From contig CALLVV010000068.1 of the NCBI GenBank assembly GCA_938012815.1, forward strand, positions 1-50,784: a stretch of 50,784 nucleotides of DNA, written 5' to 3'. The notes under the pieces were generated by a model, which was not told the origin of the DNA, ran no database searches, and was given only the letters and a program-made list of their open reading frames with translations. Made by a program: the position numbers and the translations under genes. Position 1 is the stretch's first letter, and the number at the start of each line of letters is the position of its first letter. Source of the DNA: an uncultured Propionibacteriaceae bacterium. GTDB taxonomy: Bacteria; Actinomycetota; Actinomycetes; Propionibacteriales; Propionibacteriaceae. Positions 16,810 through 24,488 of this stretch are shown here, in pieces.

Positions 16810-17778
16810 ATGGAATATCGGGCACTCGGCGGATCTGGGCTGCACGTCTCCAGGATCGGCCTGGGAACGATGGCCTGGGGCAGGGACGTCGAGTGGCCGG
16901 TGGTTCGTGAGCTGGTCCACGACTTCGTCGAGGGCGGCGGAAACCTGATCGACACGGCCCCCGCCTACGGCGGAGGGGTCGCCGAGCGGATGATCGGGAA
17001 GCTGTTGGCGACGGGGATCCCACGCGACTCGCTGGCCATCGCCACCAAGGCCGGTTTCATCATCCGAGGCGGGAGAAGGATCATCGACACCTCCCGTGCC
17101 GCCCTGCTGAACGACCTCGAGGGGTCGCTGCGCAGACTCCGCACCGATCACGTCGACCTGTGGCAGGTGCACGCCTGGGGTGAGGCACCCATCGAGGAAA
17201 CCCTGTCCGCGCTCGATTCCGCCGTCTCACGCGGGCTGGCCCGCTACGTCGGTGTGAGCAACTTCATCGGGTGGCAGACCGCGACGGCCGCCACATGGCA
17301 GGAGGCGATTTCGGGACGCACGAAGCTGGCATCGGTGCAGGTGGAGTACTCACTGCTGGCCCGTCGCGCGGAAGTGGAGGTGATCGGTGCCGCGCAGTAC
17401 CACAACCTCGGCCTGCTGGCGTGGTCGGCGATGGGCCGGGGCGCGTTGACGGGCCGATACCGCCGAGGCGTCCCTAAGGACTCTCGGGCCGCCTCGGAGC
17501 ATTTCGGCTGGTTCCTGGAACCGTACCTCCAGCCACGGAGCCGGGCCGTGATCGATGCCGTCGCCAAGGCCGCCGACGGACTGGTGCTCACCCCCGCACA
17601 GGTGGCGCTGATGTGGGTTCGTGACGCCCCCCAGGTGGCGAGCGCCCTGGTCGGCCCCAGAACCCCGGAACACCTGGCAGAGCTCATCGACGCCGAGACC
17701 AAGCAGCTGGTCCCGCCCATCGTCGCGGCCCTCGACGACATCTCCGGCGGCCCGAATCAGTTCCGAATCACCGACTGA
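16810..17778 (+). CDS. aldo/keto reductase
   Basis: 322 aa TIM-barrel NADPH-dependent oxidoreductase. Family marks: MEYRALGGSGLHVSRIGLGT, GGNLIDTAPAYGGGVAERMIG (catalytic Asp and Tyr), ATKAG with the catalytic Lys, LRTDHVDLWQVHAWG (His), and GVSNFIGWQTA. The C-terminal cofactor part contains ALVGPRTPEHLAELI. Substrate is unknown. It is divergent from the DUF3090/mshC genes, an arrangement I recall in other actinobacteria but cannot confirm. Confidence 0.92.
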   Translation: MEYRALGGSGLHVSRIGLGTMAWGRDVEWPVVRELVHDFVEGGGNLIDTAPAYGGGVAERMIGKLLATGIPRDSLAIATKAGFIIRGGRRIIDTSRAALLNDLEGSLRRLRTDHVDLWQVHAWGEAPIEETLSALDSAVSRGLARYVGVSNFIGWQTATAATWQEAISGRTKLASVQVEYSLLARRAEVEVIGAAQYHNLGLLAWSAMGRGALTGRYRRGVPKDSRAASEHFGWFLEPYLQPRSRAVIDAVAKAADGLVLTPAQVALMWVRDAPQVASALVGPRTPEHLAELIDAETKQLVPPIVAALDDISGGPNQFRITD

Positions 17779-17790
17779 ACCTGGTCGTGG

Positions 17791-17820
17791 TTGCGATTCC
17801 CGCCGGCCGACTGCTATCGT
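17791..17820 (+). promoter_or_regulatory. candidate tRNA-Leu promoter
   Basis: TTGCGA (17791-17796), an 18-nt spacer and TATCGT (17815-17820), about 36 nt before the mature tRNA 5' end. Confidence 0.55.
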
Positions 17821-17855
17821 TTCTCGTCGCGCCCACCGATGTGGGGGCGGCCCGG

Positions 17856-17941
17856 GTCCGGGTGGCGGAATAGGTAGACGCGCTAGCTTGAGGTGCTAGT
17901 GCCCGTTTTAGGGCGTGGAGGTTCAAGTCCTCTCTCGGACA
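17856..17941 (+). tRNA. tRNA-Leu(GAG)
   Basis: 86-nt class II tRNA. The acceptor arms GTCCGGG and CTCGGAC pair over 7 bp with one G-T. The anticodon stem CTAGC/GCTAG encloses the loop TTGAGGT, giving anticodon GAG at 17890-17892 (reads CUC/CUU). A long variable arm (GCCCGTTTTAGGGC) and the T-arm GGTTCAAGTCC are present. CCA is not encoded. Confidence 0.95.
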
Positions 17942-17985
17942 CGTTGTGATGAGGTCTGTTCGTGGAATCGAGCGGACCTTTTCGT

Positions 17986-18192
17986 TCACCGGCCTTTGCG
18001 AACCCTGGGCATGGCCCTCGCGGCCAGCACCCCCTCCGACATCTCGCCGTCGGCGTTGATCGGGGTCCAGCGTTCGGCCGGTGTCCATTCCGAACGACAC
18101 CCGTTGCACCGGAACAACGGCAACCCGTCGTGGAGCTCCCCGGCGTCGCGCCAGTCGCACAAACCCCGGCAATCGTTGTGAATCAGAGCCAT
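17986..18192 (-). CDS. small conserved hypothetical protein with paired cysteines
   Basis: 68 aa. The sequence has an N-terminal MALIHNDCRGLCDWRD, then FRCNGCRSEWTPAERWTPI and a basic end. Four Cys in C-x3-C and C-x2-C spacing suggest a small zinc-binding fold. I recall similar short proteins in related actinobacteria, but no function is known to me. The ATG has TAACCT 7 nt upstream, a leaderless layout. It lies convergent to the tRNA gene and upstream of nothing obvious. Confidence 0.65.
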   Translation of the reverse strand: MALIHNDCRGLCDWRDAGELHDGLPLFRCNGCRSEWTPAERWTPINADGEMSEGVLAARAMPRVRKGR

Positions 18193-18199
18193 GAGGAGC

Positions 18200-18205
18200 A
18201 GGTTA
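18200..18205 (-). promoter_or_regulatory. candidate -10 box for the 68-aa protein
   Basis: TAACCT on the minus strand, ending 7 nt before the ATG at 18192. Confidence 0.35.
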
Positions 18206-18218
18206 GTCGCTCAAGGAC

Positions 18219-19754
18219 TCAGTCCTCCTCGTCCTCTCCGGACTTCGCAGCCACCACTTTTCTGAGAGTGAAGGCGATCACCATGACAGCCAGCACCACG
18301 ATCCCGGCCGCCGTCAACCCCGCCATCCGCGAGGCATCCCCGAAAGCTGCCAATGCCGCCTCCCGCACCGAAGCGTCCGTCCCCGCGTCGGAGAGGGTCG
18401 CGGTGAATGAGCCATCGGCCATCCCGGGCATTGAACGACGAAGGGACACGGCGTACTGGCTCGCCAGCACAGCTCCCAGCACGGCAATCCCGAGGGCGGT
18501 TCCGATCTCCTGGACCGTGTCGTTCATGGAGGAGATCAACCCAGACCGGCTCGTGGGCCCCGATGACATGAGAAGGTCATTGGCCACCACCATCACACCC
18601 CCGTTGCCCATGCCGAGCAGGATCAGGACGATCAGGGACGGCAGATAACCGCGGATCGGCTGCGCCATGCCGTACACGGCAGCGGCCCCAGCAATCAGCG
18701 CCAGGCCAAGCAGGATGAGGGTCCGCGCTGTGAGCCGTTTCACGAGCAGCGGGACCAACAGGGAAGCGATCACGGCGCCACCCGCCATCGGCAGCACCGC
18801 AACCCCGGCCAGCAACGCCGCGAAACCATCGACGAGCTGGAACTGCTGGGTGATCATGAACAGCAGACCAGCCATCGTGAACATGGTGGCCGCCGCGGCG
18901 AGGGCCGCCCCCAGAAACGCAGGGTTCCTCGCGACATCGAGGTCGAACATGCTCACCTCTCCCCTGCTCGAACGCAACCAGAACAGCACCAGCGCCGCGG
19001 CACCGATACCCGCCGCGGCCAGCACCACGGTGTCGGTGACACCGTCGGAGGAGGAGTGAATGACGGCGTAACTGACCCCGAACAGACCGACACCCGCGAG
19101 AAGAGCCCCGGGAATGTCCAGGCGGCGCGGGTGTGGGTCGCGCGACTCCGGCACCAGTGCCGCCGCTCCGGTGAAGGCGATGGCCGCCATCACCACGTTC
19201 AGGATGAAGATTCCGCGCCAGTGCCAGATCTGCAACACGGCCCCGGAGATCAGTGGCCCGATGATCACCCCGAGAGATGTCACGGCACCCCAGATCCCGA
19301 TCGCGGTCGGGCGGGTGTCACGGTCGAAGACGTGGGTGATGATCGAGAGGGTGCCGGGCATGAACATCGCCCCGCCGACTCCCATGACGGCCCGGCCAGC
19401 GATGACGACGTTCGTGTCGGGAGCGAGCGCCCCGATCAGGGAACCCGCCGCGAGTACCGCGATTCCGAGCAGGAACACCTTACGGCGCCCGTAGCGGTCC
19501 GAGACAGCCCCCGCGGTGAGCACCACCGAGGCCAGGGCCAGCGAGTAGGCGTCCATCACCCACTGCAGCTGCTGGGTGGTGGCCCCGAGCTCCACTTGGA
19601 CGTGTGGCAAGGCCAGAGTCATGCCGGACTGGTCGAACTGAACGATGGTCGTCGCCAACGACAGTGCCACCAGGATCCACCATCGCCCAGGTGACGCGAC
19701 AGCCGCCGCTCCCGCGTCCCCGCTCAGCGGGTTCTGGTTCTGTTCCTCGGTCAC
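18219..19754 (-). CDS. MFS multidrug exporter, DHA2 (14-helix) family
   Basis: 511 aa with about 14 hydrophobic helices, as in QacA/EmrB-type drug:H+ antiporters. Motif A is in GAVSDRYGRRKVFLLGI. The antiporter motif C region is GAVTSLGVIIGPLISGAVLQIWHWRGIF. A D1-type stretch is TIVQFDQSGMTLALPHVQVELG. It starts at GTG 19754 with GGAGG 7 nt upstream. It is divergent from a TetR gene across a 72-bp region with a strong palindromic operator, so drug-inducible repression is likely. Substrates cannot be read from sequence. Confidence 0.9.
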   Translation of the reverse strand: MTEEQNQNPLSGDAGAAAVASPGRWWILVALSLATTIVQFDQSGMTLALPHVQVELGATTQQLQWVMDAYSLALASVVLTAGAVSDRYGRRKVFLLGIAVLAAGSLIGALAPDTNVVIAGRAVMGVGGAMFMPGTLSIITHVFDRDTRPTAIGIWGAVTSLGVIIGPLISGAVLQIWHWRGIFILNVVMAAIAFTGAAALVPESRDPHPRRLDIPGALLAGVGLFGVSYAVIHSSSDGVTDTVVLAAAGIGAAALVLFWLRSSRGEVSMFDLDVARNPAFLGAALAAAATMFTMAGLLFMITQQFQLVDGFAALLAGVAVLPMAGGAVIASLLVPLLVKRLTARTLILLGLALIAGAAAVYGMAQPIRGYLPSLIVLILLGMGNGGVMVVANDLLMSSGPTSRSGLISSMNDTVQEIGTALGIAVLGAVLASQYAVSLRRSMPGMADGSFTATLSDAGTDASVREAALAAFGDASRMAGLTAAGIVVLAVMVIAFTLRKVVAAKSGEDEED

Positions 19755-19769
19755 CGATCTGCCTCCAGT

Positions 19770-19801
19770 GTTGTATAACGATGTTATATAACACTGTTAT
19801 A
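19770..19801. promoter_or_regulatory. palindromic operator between exporter and TetR genes
   Basis: Overlapping inverted repeats in an AT-rich patch: TATAAC-GAT-GTTATA (19774-19788), the perfect 12-bp palindrome TGTTATATAACA (19782-19793), and a further half-site CTGTTATAG (19794-19802). They overlap the likely promoters of both divergent genes. They are therefore the probable binding site of the adjacent TetR protein. Confidence 0.75.
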
Positions 19802-19814
19802 GCAGATCTGTAGT

Positions 19815-19820
19815 TACGCT
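19815..19820 (+). promoter_or_regulatory. candidate -10 box for leaderless TetR gene
   Basis: TACGCT ending 6 nt before the ATG at 19827. Its -35 region would fall inside the operator. Confidence 0.4.
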
Positions 19821-19826
19821 TCTTCC

Positions 19827-20411
19827 ATGCCACGACCACGGCCCCACGACGACCACCTGCGCGAGCAGCTGCTCGGCATCGCGACCGAAACGATTGCCCG
19901 CACCGGCATCGAGGGCCTCTCCCTACGCACCCTCGCCACGGACGCCGGCACCTCGACCAGCGCGGTTTACCAGCTCTTCGGTAGCCGGGCGGCGCTGTTG
20001 GACGCGGTCTATCTGAGGGTCCTGGAGGAGTTCAATCGCGCCCAGGCCGACGCCCCGATGCACGAGGACCCGGCCGAGGACCTCCTGGAACTGGCCCGCG
20101 CCTACCGGCGCTGGGCCCTTGAGAACAGAAACCAGTTCCTCGTCCTGGTGGAACGGATCACCCCGAGCCCGGAGGCCGTCGCGGGGGTGGTGGGCCGCGC
20201 GGTCCCCGTCGAGGACCGCGTCAGAAGGGCAATGGACAGGGGCGCCCTGTCAGGCCCCCTGGAACAGGTCGTGCTGTCGCTGTGGGCGACGGTGCACGGC
20301 TACACCGCTCTCGAGGTCGCGGGAGTGATCACCGGCTCCGAGGCCGACTTCGAGGCCATCGCCAGGGCCACCCAGCGCGGATGGTCCCCGGATGCGGGGA
20401 AACGAACCTAG
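19827..20411 (+). CDS. TetR family repressor (probable regulator of the DHA2 exporter)
   Basis: 194 aa. N-terminal HTH: LLGIATETIARTGIEGLSLRTLATDAGTSTSAVYQLFGSRAALLDAV, with the Ser-x-Ser-Ala-Val-Tyr recognition helix. The C-terminal half is helical and fits the TetR_C/WHG type (SLWATVHGYTALEVAGVI). There is no Shine-Dalgarno sequence before the ATG, but TACGCT lies 6 nt upstream. The operator between it and the exporter suggests it represses both itself and the exporter. Confidence 0.9.
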   Translation: MPRPRPHDDHLREQLLGIATETIARTGIEGLSLRTLATDAGTSTSAVYQLFGSRAALLDAVYLRVLEEFNRAQADAPMHEDPAEDLLELARAYRRWALENRNQFLVLVERITPSPEAVAGVVGRAVPVEDRVRRAMDRGALSGPLEQVVLSLWATVHGYTALEVAGVITGSEADFEAIARATQRGWSPDAGKRT

Positions 20412-20467
20412 TCTTGGCGCATGTGCAACACGACGACCCCCTAAGAGCCCCCGTCTGAGGCCGCACC

Positions 20468-20587
20468 TCAGTCGGCCTTCACCTTCTCCTGCGCGATGAT
20501 CTGCTGGAAGGTCTCCAGGGGCTGGGCTCCGGAAACCACCTGGGTGCCCATGAAGAAGAAAGTCGCGACGCGACCATCCACGTTCAC
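20468..20587 (-). pseudogene. remnant of a second DsbA-like gene (C-terminal 39 codons)
   Basis: Frame VNVDGRVATFFFMG..., then SGAQPLETFQQIIAQEKVKAD and stop. It closely repeats the C-terminal end of the DsbA half of the gene upstream (FFFVGARPISGAQPLETF... and AQEKAKA). No CPxC active site or thioredoxin core is present. A GTG at 20587 overlaps the stop of the fused ccdA gene by 4 nt (GTGA), so a 39-residue peptide could still be made. Best read as the leftover of a tandem dsbA duplication. Function as a peptide is doubtful. Confidence 0.7.
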
Positions 20588-22164
20588 TCCGGACGACGAC
20601 GCCCGACCCACCAGATCAACACACCGGCGACAGATGCTCCCACAACCATCACCACCAGGTCCGGGATACCCGTACCCCACCCGCGAAGCAGGTTCTCGAA
20701 ATCAGCCTGTTGCCGGGCATCGAGCAGCCCACCAATGGCCGACGTGGCGTCGGTGACCAGGAAGAGAACTCCGATTCCAGCCATCAGCAATCCACTCAGC
20801 AAGGCCCACCACGTGGTGTGTAGTGACCCGATCCGAAGTTCGCGCGGACGCAGTAGGCGAGCGATATCGAATCCATCCCACAACCAGGCCAGCACGAGCA
20901 GCGGGGCAACCATGCCTGCTGCGAAACAGGCCAGTAGCAGAGCACCATAGGGCGGCGACCCACCGACCGCCGCCATGGTGAGGACGGCCCCCAGTAACGG
21001 GCCGGTACAGGCCCCGGCCAAACCGTAAACCGCCCCCATCACGATGACCGCAACGACGCTGGTGCCACCGGAACTACGCGGCCCGGGCACGGAAACCCGG
21101 ATGTCGAGAGCGGTCATCAACCCGAGCAGGATCAACACCACCCCGCCTCCAAGGGCCAGGCTCTGACGGTGCGTGATCAACAGCGCCCCCAACGCCCCGG
21201 CCCCCAGACCCATGGGCACGAGCGTCAGCAACATGCCCAGATAGAAAGCACCGGTACGGGCCACGAGCCGACGTTTCGTGTCGCCGAAGGCACAGGCGAA
21301 GAACGAGGGCAGCAGCAACGCCGCGCACGGGCTGAGCAGGGCCGCGAGTCCTCCGAGGAAGGCGCCCGCAAAACCGACCCCCATCAGCTGGCCTTCGCCT
21401 TCTCCTGGGCAATGGAAGGTTTCCAGCGGCTGGGCGCCGGAGATCGGACGGGCCCCGACGAAGAAGAAAGGAGTCCCGTTGATACCCATCCGGCGGCCCT
21501 CGTCGGTTTCGTTCCTAACCGCGGTCCGGGTCTCCTCGGAACGATAGTCGGCCTCGAAGGCAGCCATGTCCGGCACCCCGACCTGAGCGGCAATCTCCAT
21601 GACGAGGTCGTCCTTGACATCGGGATGCCCCTGGTTGGGGAGTTTTCTGTAGAGGGCGTCCTGGAACTCCCAGAACAGGCCCTGCTTCCCCGCGGCCCGG
21701 GCAGCCGCGGCGGCGCCGACGGAGTCCTCACCGAAGACCGCCATGTCACGGAACTCGACCCGCAGGGTGCCGTCGTCGATCAGAGGTTGAAGCTTTGGGA
21801 GCGTGTCCTCGGCAAACACGGAGCAGAACGGGCACCGGTAGTCGGAATACTCGATCATCACCACGGGGGCGTCGACCCTCCCCTTGGCCGTCGGGTCGTT
21901 CTCCTGACGCCTGGCCAGCTTTGCGATCCCGGCTTCCTGTTCCGTCTTCTGCGACGAACTCGCCGCGGGCTGGGAGGATCCGGATGCCGTCGTCACCACA
22001 TCCGAGGGAACCTCCGCGGTACCGTTCTGCGATCCGCCGTTCTGCATGTTCTGGCTCAGCACCCCCAGGCAGAACACGAGCGCAACGGCCAACACCCCCG
22101 TCGCAATCCTCCAGGGAAGCACCGGATCCTTGCTCCCGGATTCCGTTCGTCGCTTCATGGCCAT
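20584..22164 (-). CDS. fused DsbA-like thiol oxidoreductase and CcdA-like membrane electron carrier
   Basis: 526 aa in one open frame. Residues 1-250 are DsbA-like: an N-terminal membrane anchor (about 17-37), a Ser/Gln-rich linker, a thioredoxin fold with active site CPFC at 111-114, and cis-Pro region GINGTPFFFVG. Residues 261-526 are CcdA-like: six or more helices, with LSPCAALLLPSFFACAF and GACTGPLLGAVLT carrying the paired cysteines. Residues 251-260 (HCPGEGEGQL) look like DsbA coding DNA read out of frame after loss of 8 nt. The ccdA ATG at 21384 may still be used separately. ATG at 22164 follows GAGGGGGAG. Role: extracytoplasmic disulfide exchange supplied with electrons across the membrane. 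Confidence 0.85.
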   Translation of the reverse strand: MAMKRRTESGSKDPVLPWRIATGVLAVALVFCLGVLSQNMQNGGSQNGTAEVPSDVVTTASGSSQPAASSSQKTEQEAGIAKLARRQENDPTAKGRVDAPVVMIEYSDYRCPFCSVFAEDTLPKLQPLIDDGTLRVEFRDMAVFGEDSVGAAAAARAAGKQGLFWEFQDALYRKLPNQGHPDVKDDLVMEIAAQVGVPDMAAFEADYRSEETRTAVRNETDEGRRMGINGTPFFFVGARPISGAQPLETFHCPGEGEGQLMGVGFAGAFLGGLAALLSPCAALLLPSFFACAFGDTKRRLVARTGAFYLGMLLTLVPMGLGAGALGALLITHRQSLALGGGVVLILLGLMTALDIRVSVPGPRSSGGTSVVAVIVMGAVYGLAGACTGPLLGAVLTMAAVGGSPPYGALLLACFAAGMVAPLLVLAWLWDGFDIARLLRPRELRIGSLHTTWWALLSGLLMAGIGVLFLVTDATSAIGGLLDARQQADFENLLRGWGTGIPDLVVMVVGASVAGVLIWWVGRRRPE

Positions 22165-22307
22165 CGTTCTCCCCCTCAAAGTCCTCGGATCATGCAGGGA
22201 AAGAGATTACGGCCTGTACACCGTTAACCCCAAGCAGCCGTTCAGAGCCTCCCCGCACCAGACGGAGTAGAGTGGAGCGTCCATCCCAGGAGTGAGGATT
22301 ACCGCCC

Positions 22308-24488
22308 TTGAGCACTTCCCGAGGCGATCTACAGCACGAAATCGCGTTGGAGCAGGCACACGTTGACCGGGTCTACGAAAACCTCGCGGCCTCCACGGCC
22401 AGCGCCCGGACACTCGCCCGCAGCGGCGCGGAGATTTACAAAACGGACCGGAACGACTACCTGCGGGAGGAGTCAGGAACCGCCCTTTTCGAACGCGACG
22501 CCTTCGCCTACCAGGCGGCGAAACGTCTCGCGATCCTCGACGCGGAACACGAGGGACTGGTTTTCGGCCGGCTCGATCTGAACTTCCCCGAGACCCGTTA
22601 CATCGGCCGGCTCGGCGTCCGCGACGCCGAGTACGAGCCTCTGGTGATCGACTGGCGGGCCCCCGCGGCCGAACCGTTCTACCGCGCCACCCAGGCGTCT
22701 CCTATGAACGTGATCCGGCGCCGCGTGCTGCGCTGCCGCGACGACAACGTCATCGGCCTGGAGGACGACCTGCTGGACACCAGCGCCGAAACCGACCTGC
22801 CGATCCTCGGGGAGGGCGCGTTGATGGCGGCCCTGACCCGGGCTCGGGGCCGCACCATGCGCGACATCGTCGCCACCATCCAGGCGGAGCAGGACGAGGC
22901 CATCCGCGCCCCCTATCAGGGGGTGACGATCATCGGCGGCGGTCCCGGAACCGGCAAGACCGTCGTGGCCCTGCACCGCGCCGCCTATCTGCTGTACACC
23001 AACCGGGCCCGCCTCGAGAAGGGTGGGGTGCTCGTCGTGGGACCCAGCTCGGTGTTCATGAACTACATCGAACGGGTGCTGCCGAGCCTGGGTGAGGAGT
23101 CCGTGACGCTGCGCGCGGTCGGGGCCGTTGCCAGTGACGTGCTGGGCATGGTCTCGGAGCGGATCGACGCGGCACCGGCGGCAACCCCGAAGGGGTCGCT
23201 GCGAATGCTGAAGGTGCTTCGCCGACTGGTTCGCCGTCCCCCGAAACCCGCTGCGGAAGAAGTGCGGGTCAGTGTCAAGGGTGAGGTCCTGAAACTGGAC
23301 GCAGTGGAGCTGGCCGGAATCCGGGAGTCGGTGCTGTCCAACTACAAGATGAACCGCGGTCGCGCCGCGGCAACGACGTCGGTGGCCCGAGCGCTCGCCG
23401 GGAAACTGACGGTCGACGTGGAGCTCGACCCCGCGGAGATCGACGAGCGGATCCGCGACCACCAGCAGTTCAGGGAGTTCATGGATTGCTGGTGGCCACT
23501 ACTGGACGCCCCCACCGTGCTGGCCCGCCTGGCGGATCGGGAGCTGCTCGACGAGCTGGCACCGAATCTCACAGCCCGGGAACGTGAAGCCTTGGCGGAG
23601 TCCTATCAGTGGCTGCAGACCGACGACATCGAGATCACCGGATGGTCGGTGGCCGACATGGCCCTGCTGGACGAGCTGCTGGAGATGCTGGGCCCCGTAC
23701 CCGCCGAGTCACACGAGGAATCGGTCTTCATCGACTTCGGCAGCATCGCGGAACTGGTGACCACCTCCGACCTGCTGCGCCGCGAACATGTCGTGGATCC
23801 TGACGACGACCCGCAGACCACCTACGCTCACATCCTCGTCGACGAGGCCCAGGACGTCACCCCCATGCAGTGGCGGATGCTGCGGCGCCGGGGCCCGCAG
23901 GCGTCGTGGACACTCGTCGGCGACCCGGCGCAGAGTTCCTATCCGGATACCGCCGAAGCGGAGCGGGCCGTCAATGACCTCGTGGGCCGCGCCCCGTTGC
24001 GCCGTTTCACGCTGTCCACGAACTATCGCTCCCCCTCCGAGGTCTTCGACCTGGCGGCCAAGGTCATCACTCGGGTGTTCCCCGAGGCCAGCCTGCCGCG
24101 CGCGGTGCGCAACACCGGTCTGGTCCCGAGGCTCGCGGAAACCGATGAGGCCGGTCTGGCGGAGGCGATCATCGCCCTGACCCTCGGCCTGGCCGGGCAC
24201 GTCAGCGGAACGGTGGGCATCATCGTGCCGCCCTCACGGCTGGGGACCACGACGCGCCTGGCGATGTCCGATCCGCGACTGGTGGCCCTGGAGGAACGCC
24301 TCATCGTGGTCACCGCCCTGCAGGCAAAGGGCCTGGAATACGACGGTGTGCTGGTGGTCTGTCCCGACGAGATCGTCACCGAGGCCCCCGGCGCGGAGCG
24401 GGTGCTCTACGTCGCCCTGACCCGCGCCACCCAGCGCATGACGATCCTCGACGTCGGAACCTCGGCCTGGCGAGCGGCCCTCAGCTGA
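22308..24488 (+). CDS. helD: HelD-like RNA polymerase recycling ATPase (UvrD/Rep superfamily)
   Basis: 726 aa superfamily 1 helicase-like protein. The N-terminal coiled coil (EIALEQAHVDRVYENL...) precedes IDWRAPAAEPFYRA, a HelD-family mark. Walker A is GPGTGKT (residues 212-218); Walker B is ILVDEAQDVTPMQW; later motifs are LVGDPAQSSYPDT and VTALQAKGLEYDGVLVV with VALTRATQRM. HelD removes stalled RNA polymerase from DNA, and some actinobacterial relatives (HelR) give rifamycin resistance. TTG at 22308 has GAGG about 10 nt upstream. The stop overlaps the convergent metF stop inside the 8-bp palindrome TCAGCTGA. Confidence 0.88.
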   Translation: MSTSRGDLQHEIALEQAHVDRVYENLAASTASARTLARSGAEIYKTDRNDYLREESGTALFERDAFAYQAAKRLAILDAEHEGLVFGRLDLNFPETRYIGRLGVRDAEYEPLVIDWRAPAAEPFYRATQASPMNVIRRRVLRCRDDNVIGLEDDLLDTSAETDLPILGEGALMAALTRARGRTMRDIVATIQAEQDEAIRAPYQGVTIIGGGPGTGKTVVALHRAAYLLYTNRARLEKGGVLVVGPSSVFMNYIERVLPSLGEESVTLRAVGAVASDVLGMVSERIDAAPAATPKGSLRMLKVLRRLVRRPPKPAAEEVRVSVKGEVLKLDAVELAGIRESVLSNYKMNRGRAAATTSVARALAGKLTVDVELDPAEIDERIRDHQQFREFMDCWWPLLDAPTVLARLADRELLDELAPNLTAREREALAESYQWLQTDDIEITGWSVADMALLDELLEMLGPVPAESHEESVFIDFGSIAELVTTSDLLRREHVVDPDDDPQTTYAHILVDEAQDVTPMQWRMLRRRGPQASWTLVGDPAQSSYPDTAEAERAVNDLVGRAPLRRFTLSTNYRSPSEVFDLAAKVITRVFPEASLPRAVRNTGLVPRLAETDEAGLAEAIIALTLGLAGHVSGTVGIIVPPSRLGTTTRLAMSDPRLVALEERLIVVTALQAKGLEYDGVLVVCPDEIVTEAPGAERVLYVALTRATQRMTILDVGTSAWRAALS

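Noticed and set aside
22200..22307. Rifamycin-associated promoter element upstream of helD
   Set aside because: No convincing inverted TTGCGCAA-like element was found, so rifamycin induction is not claimed.
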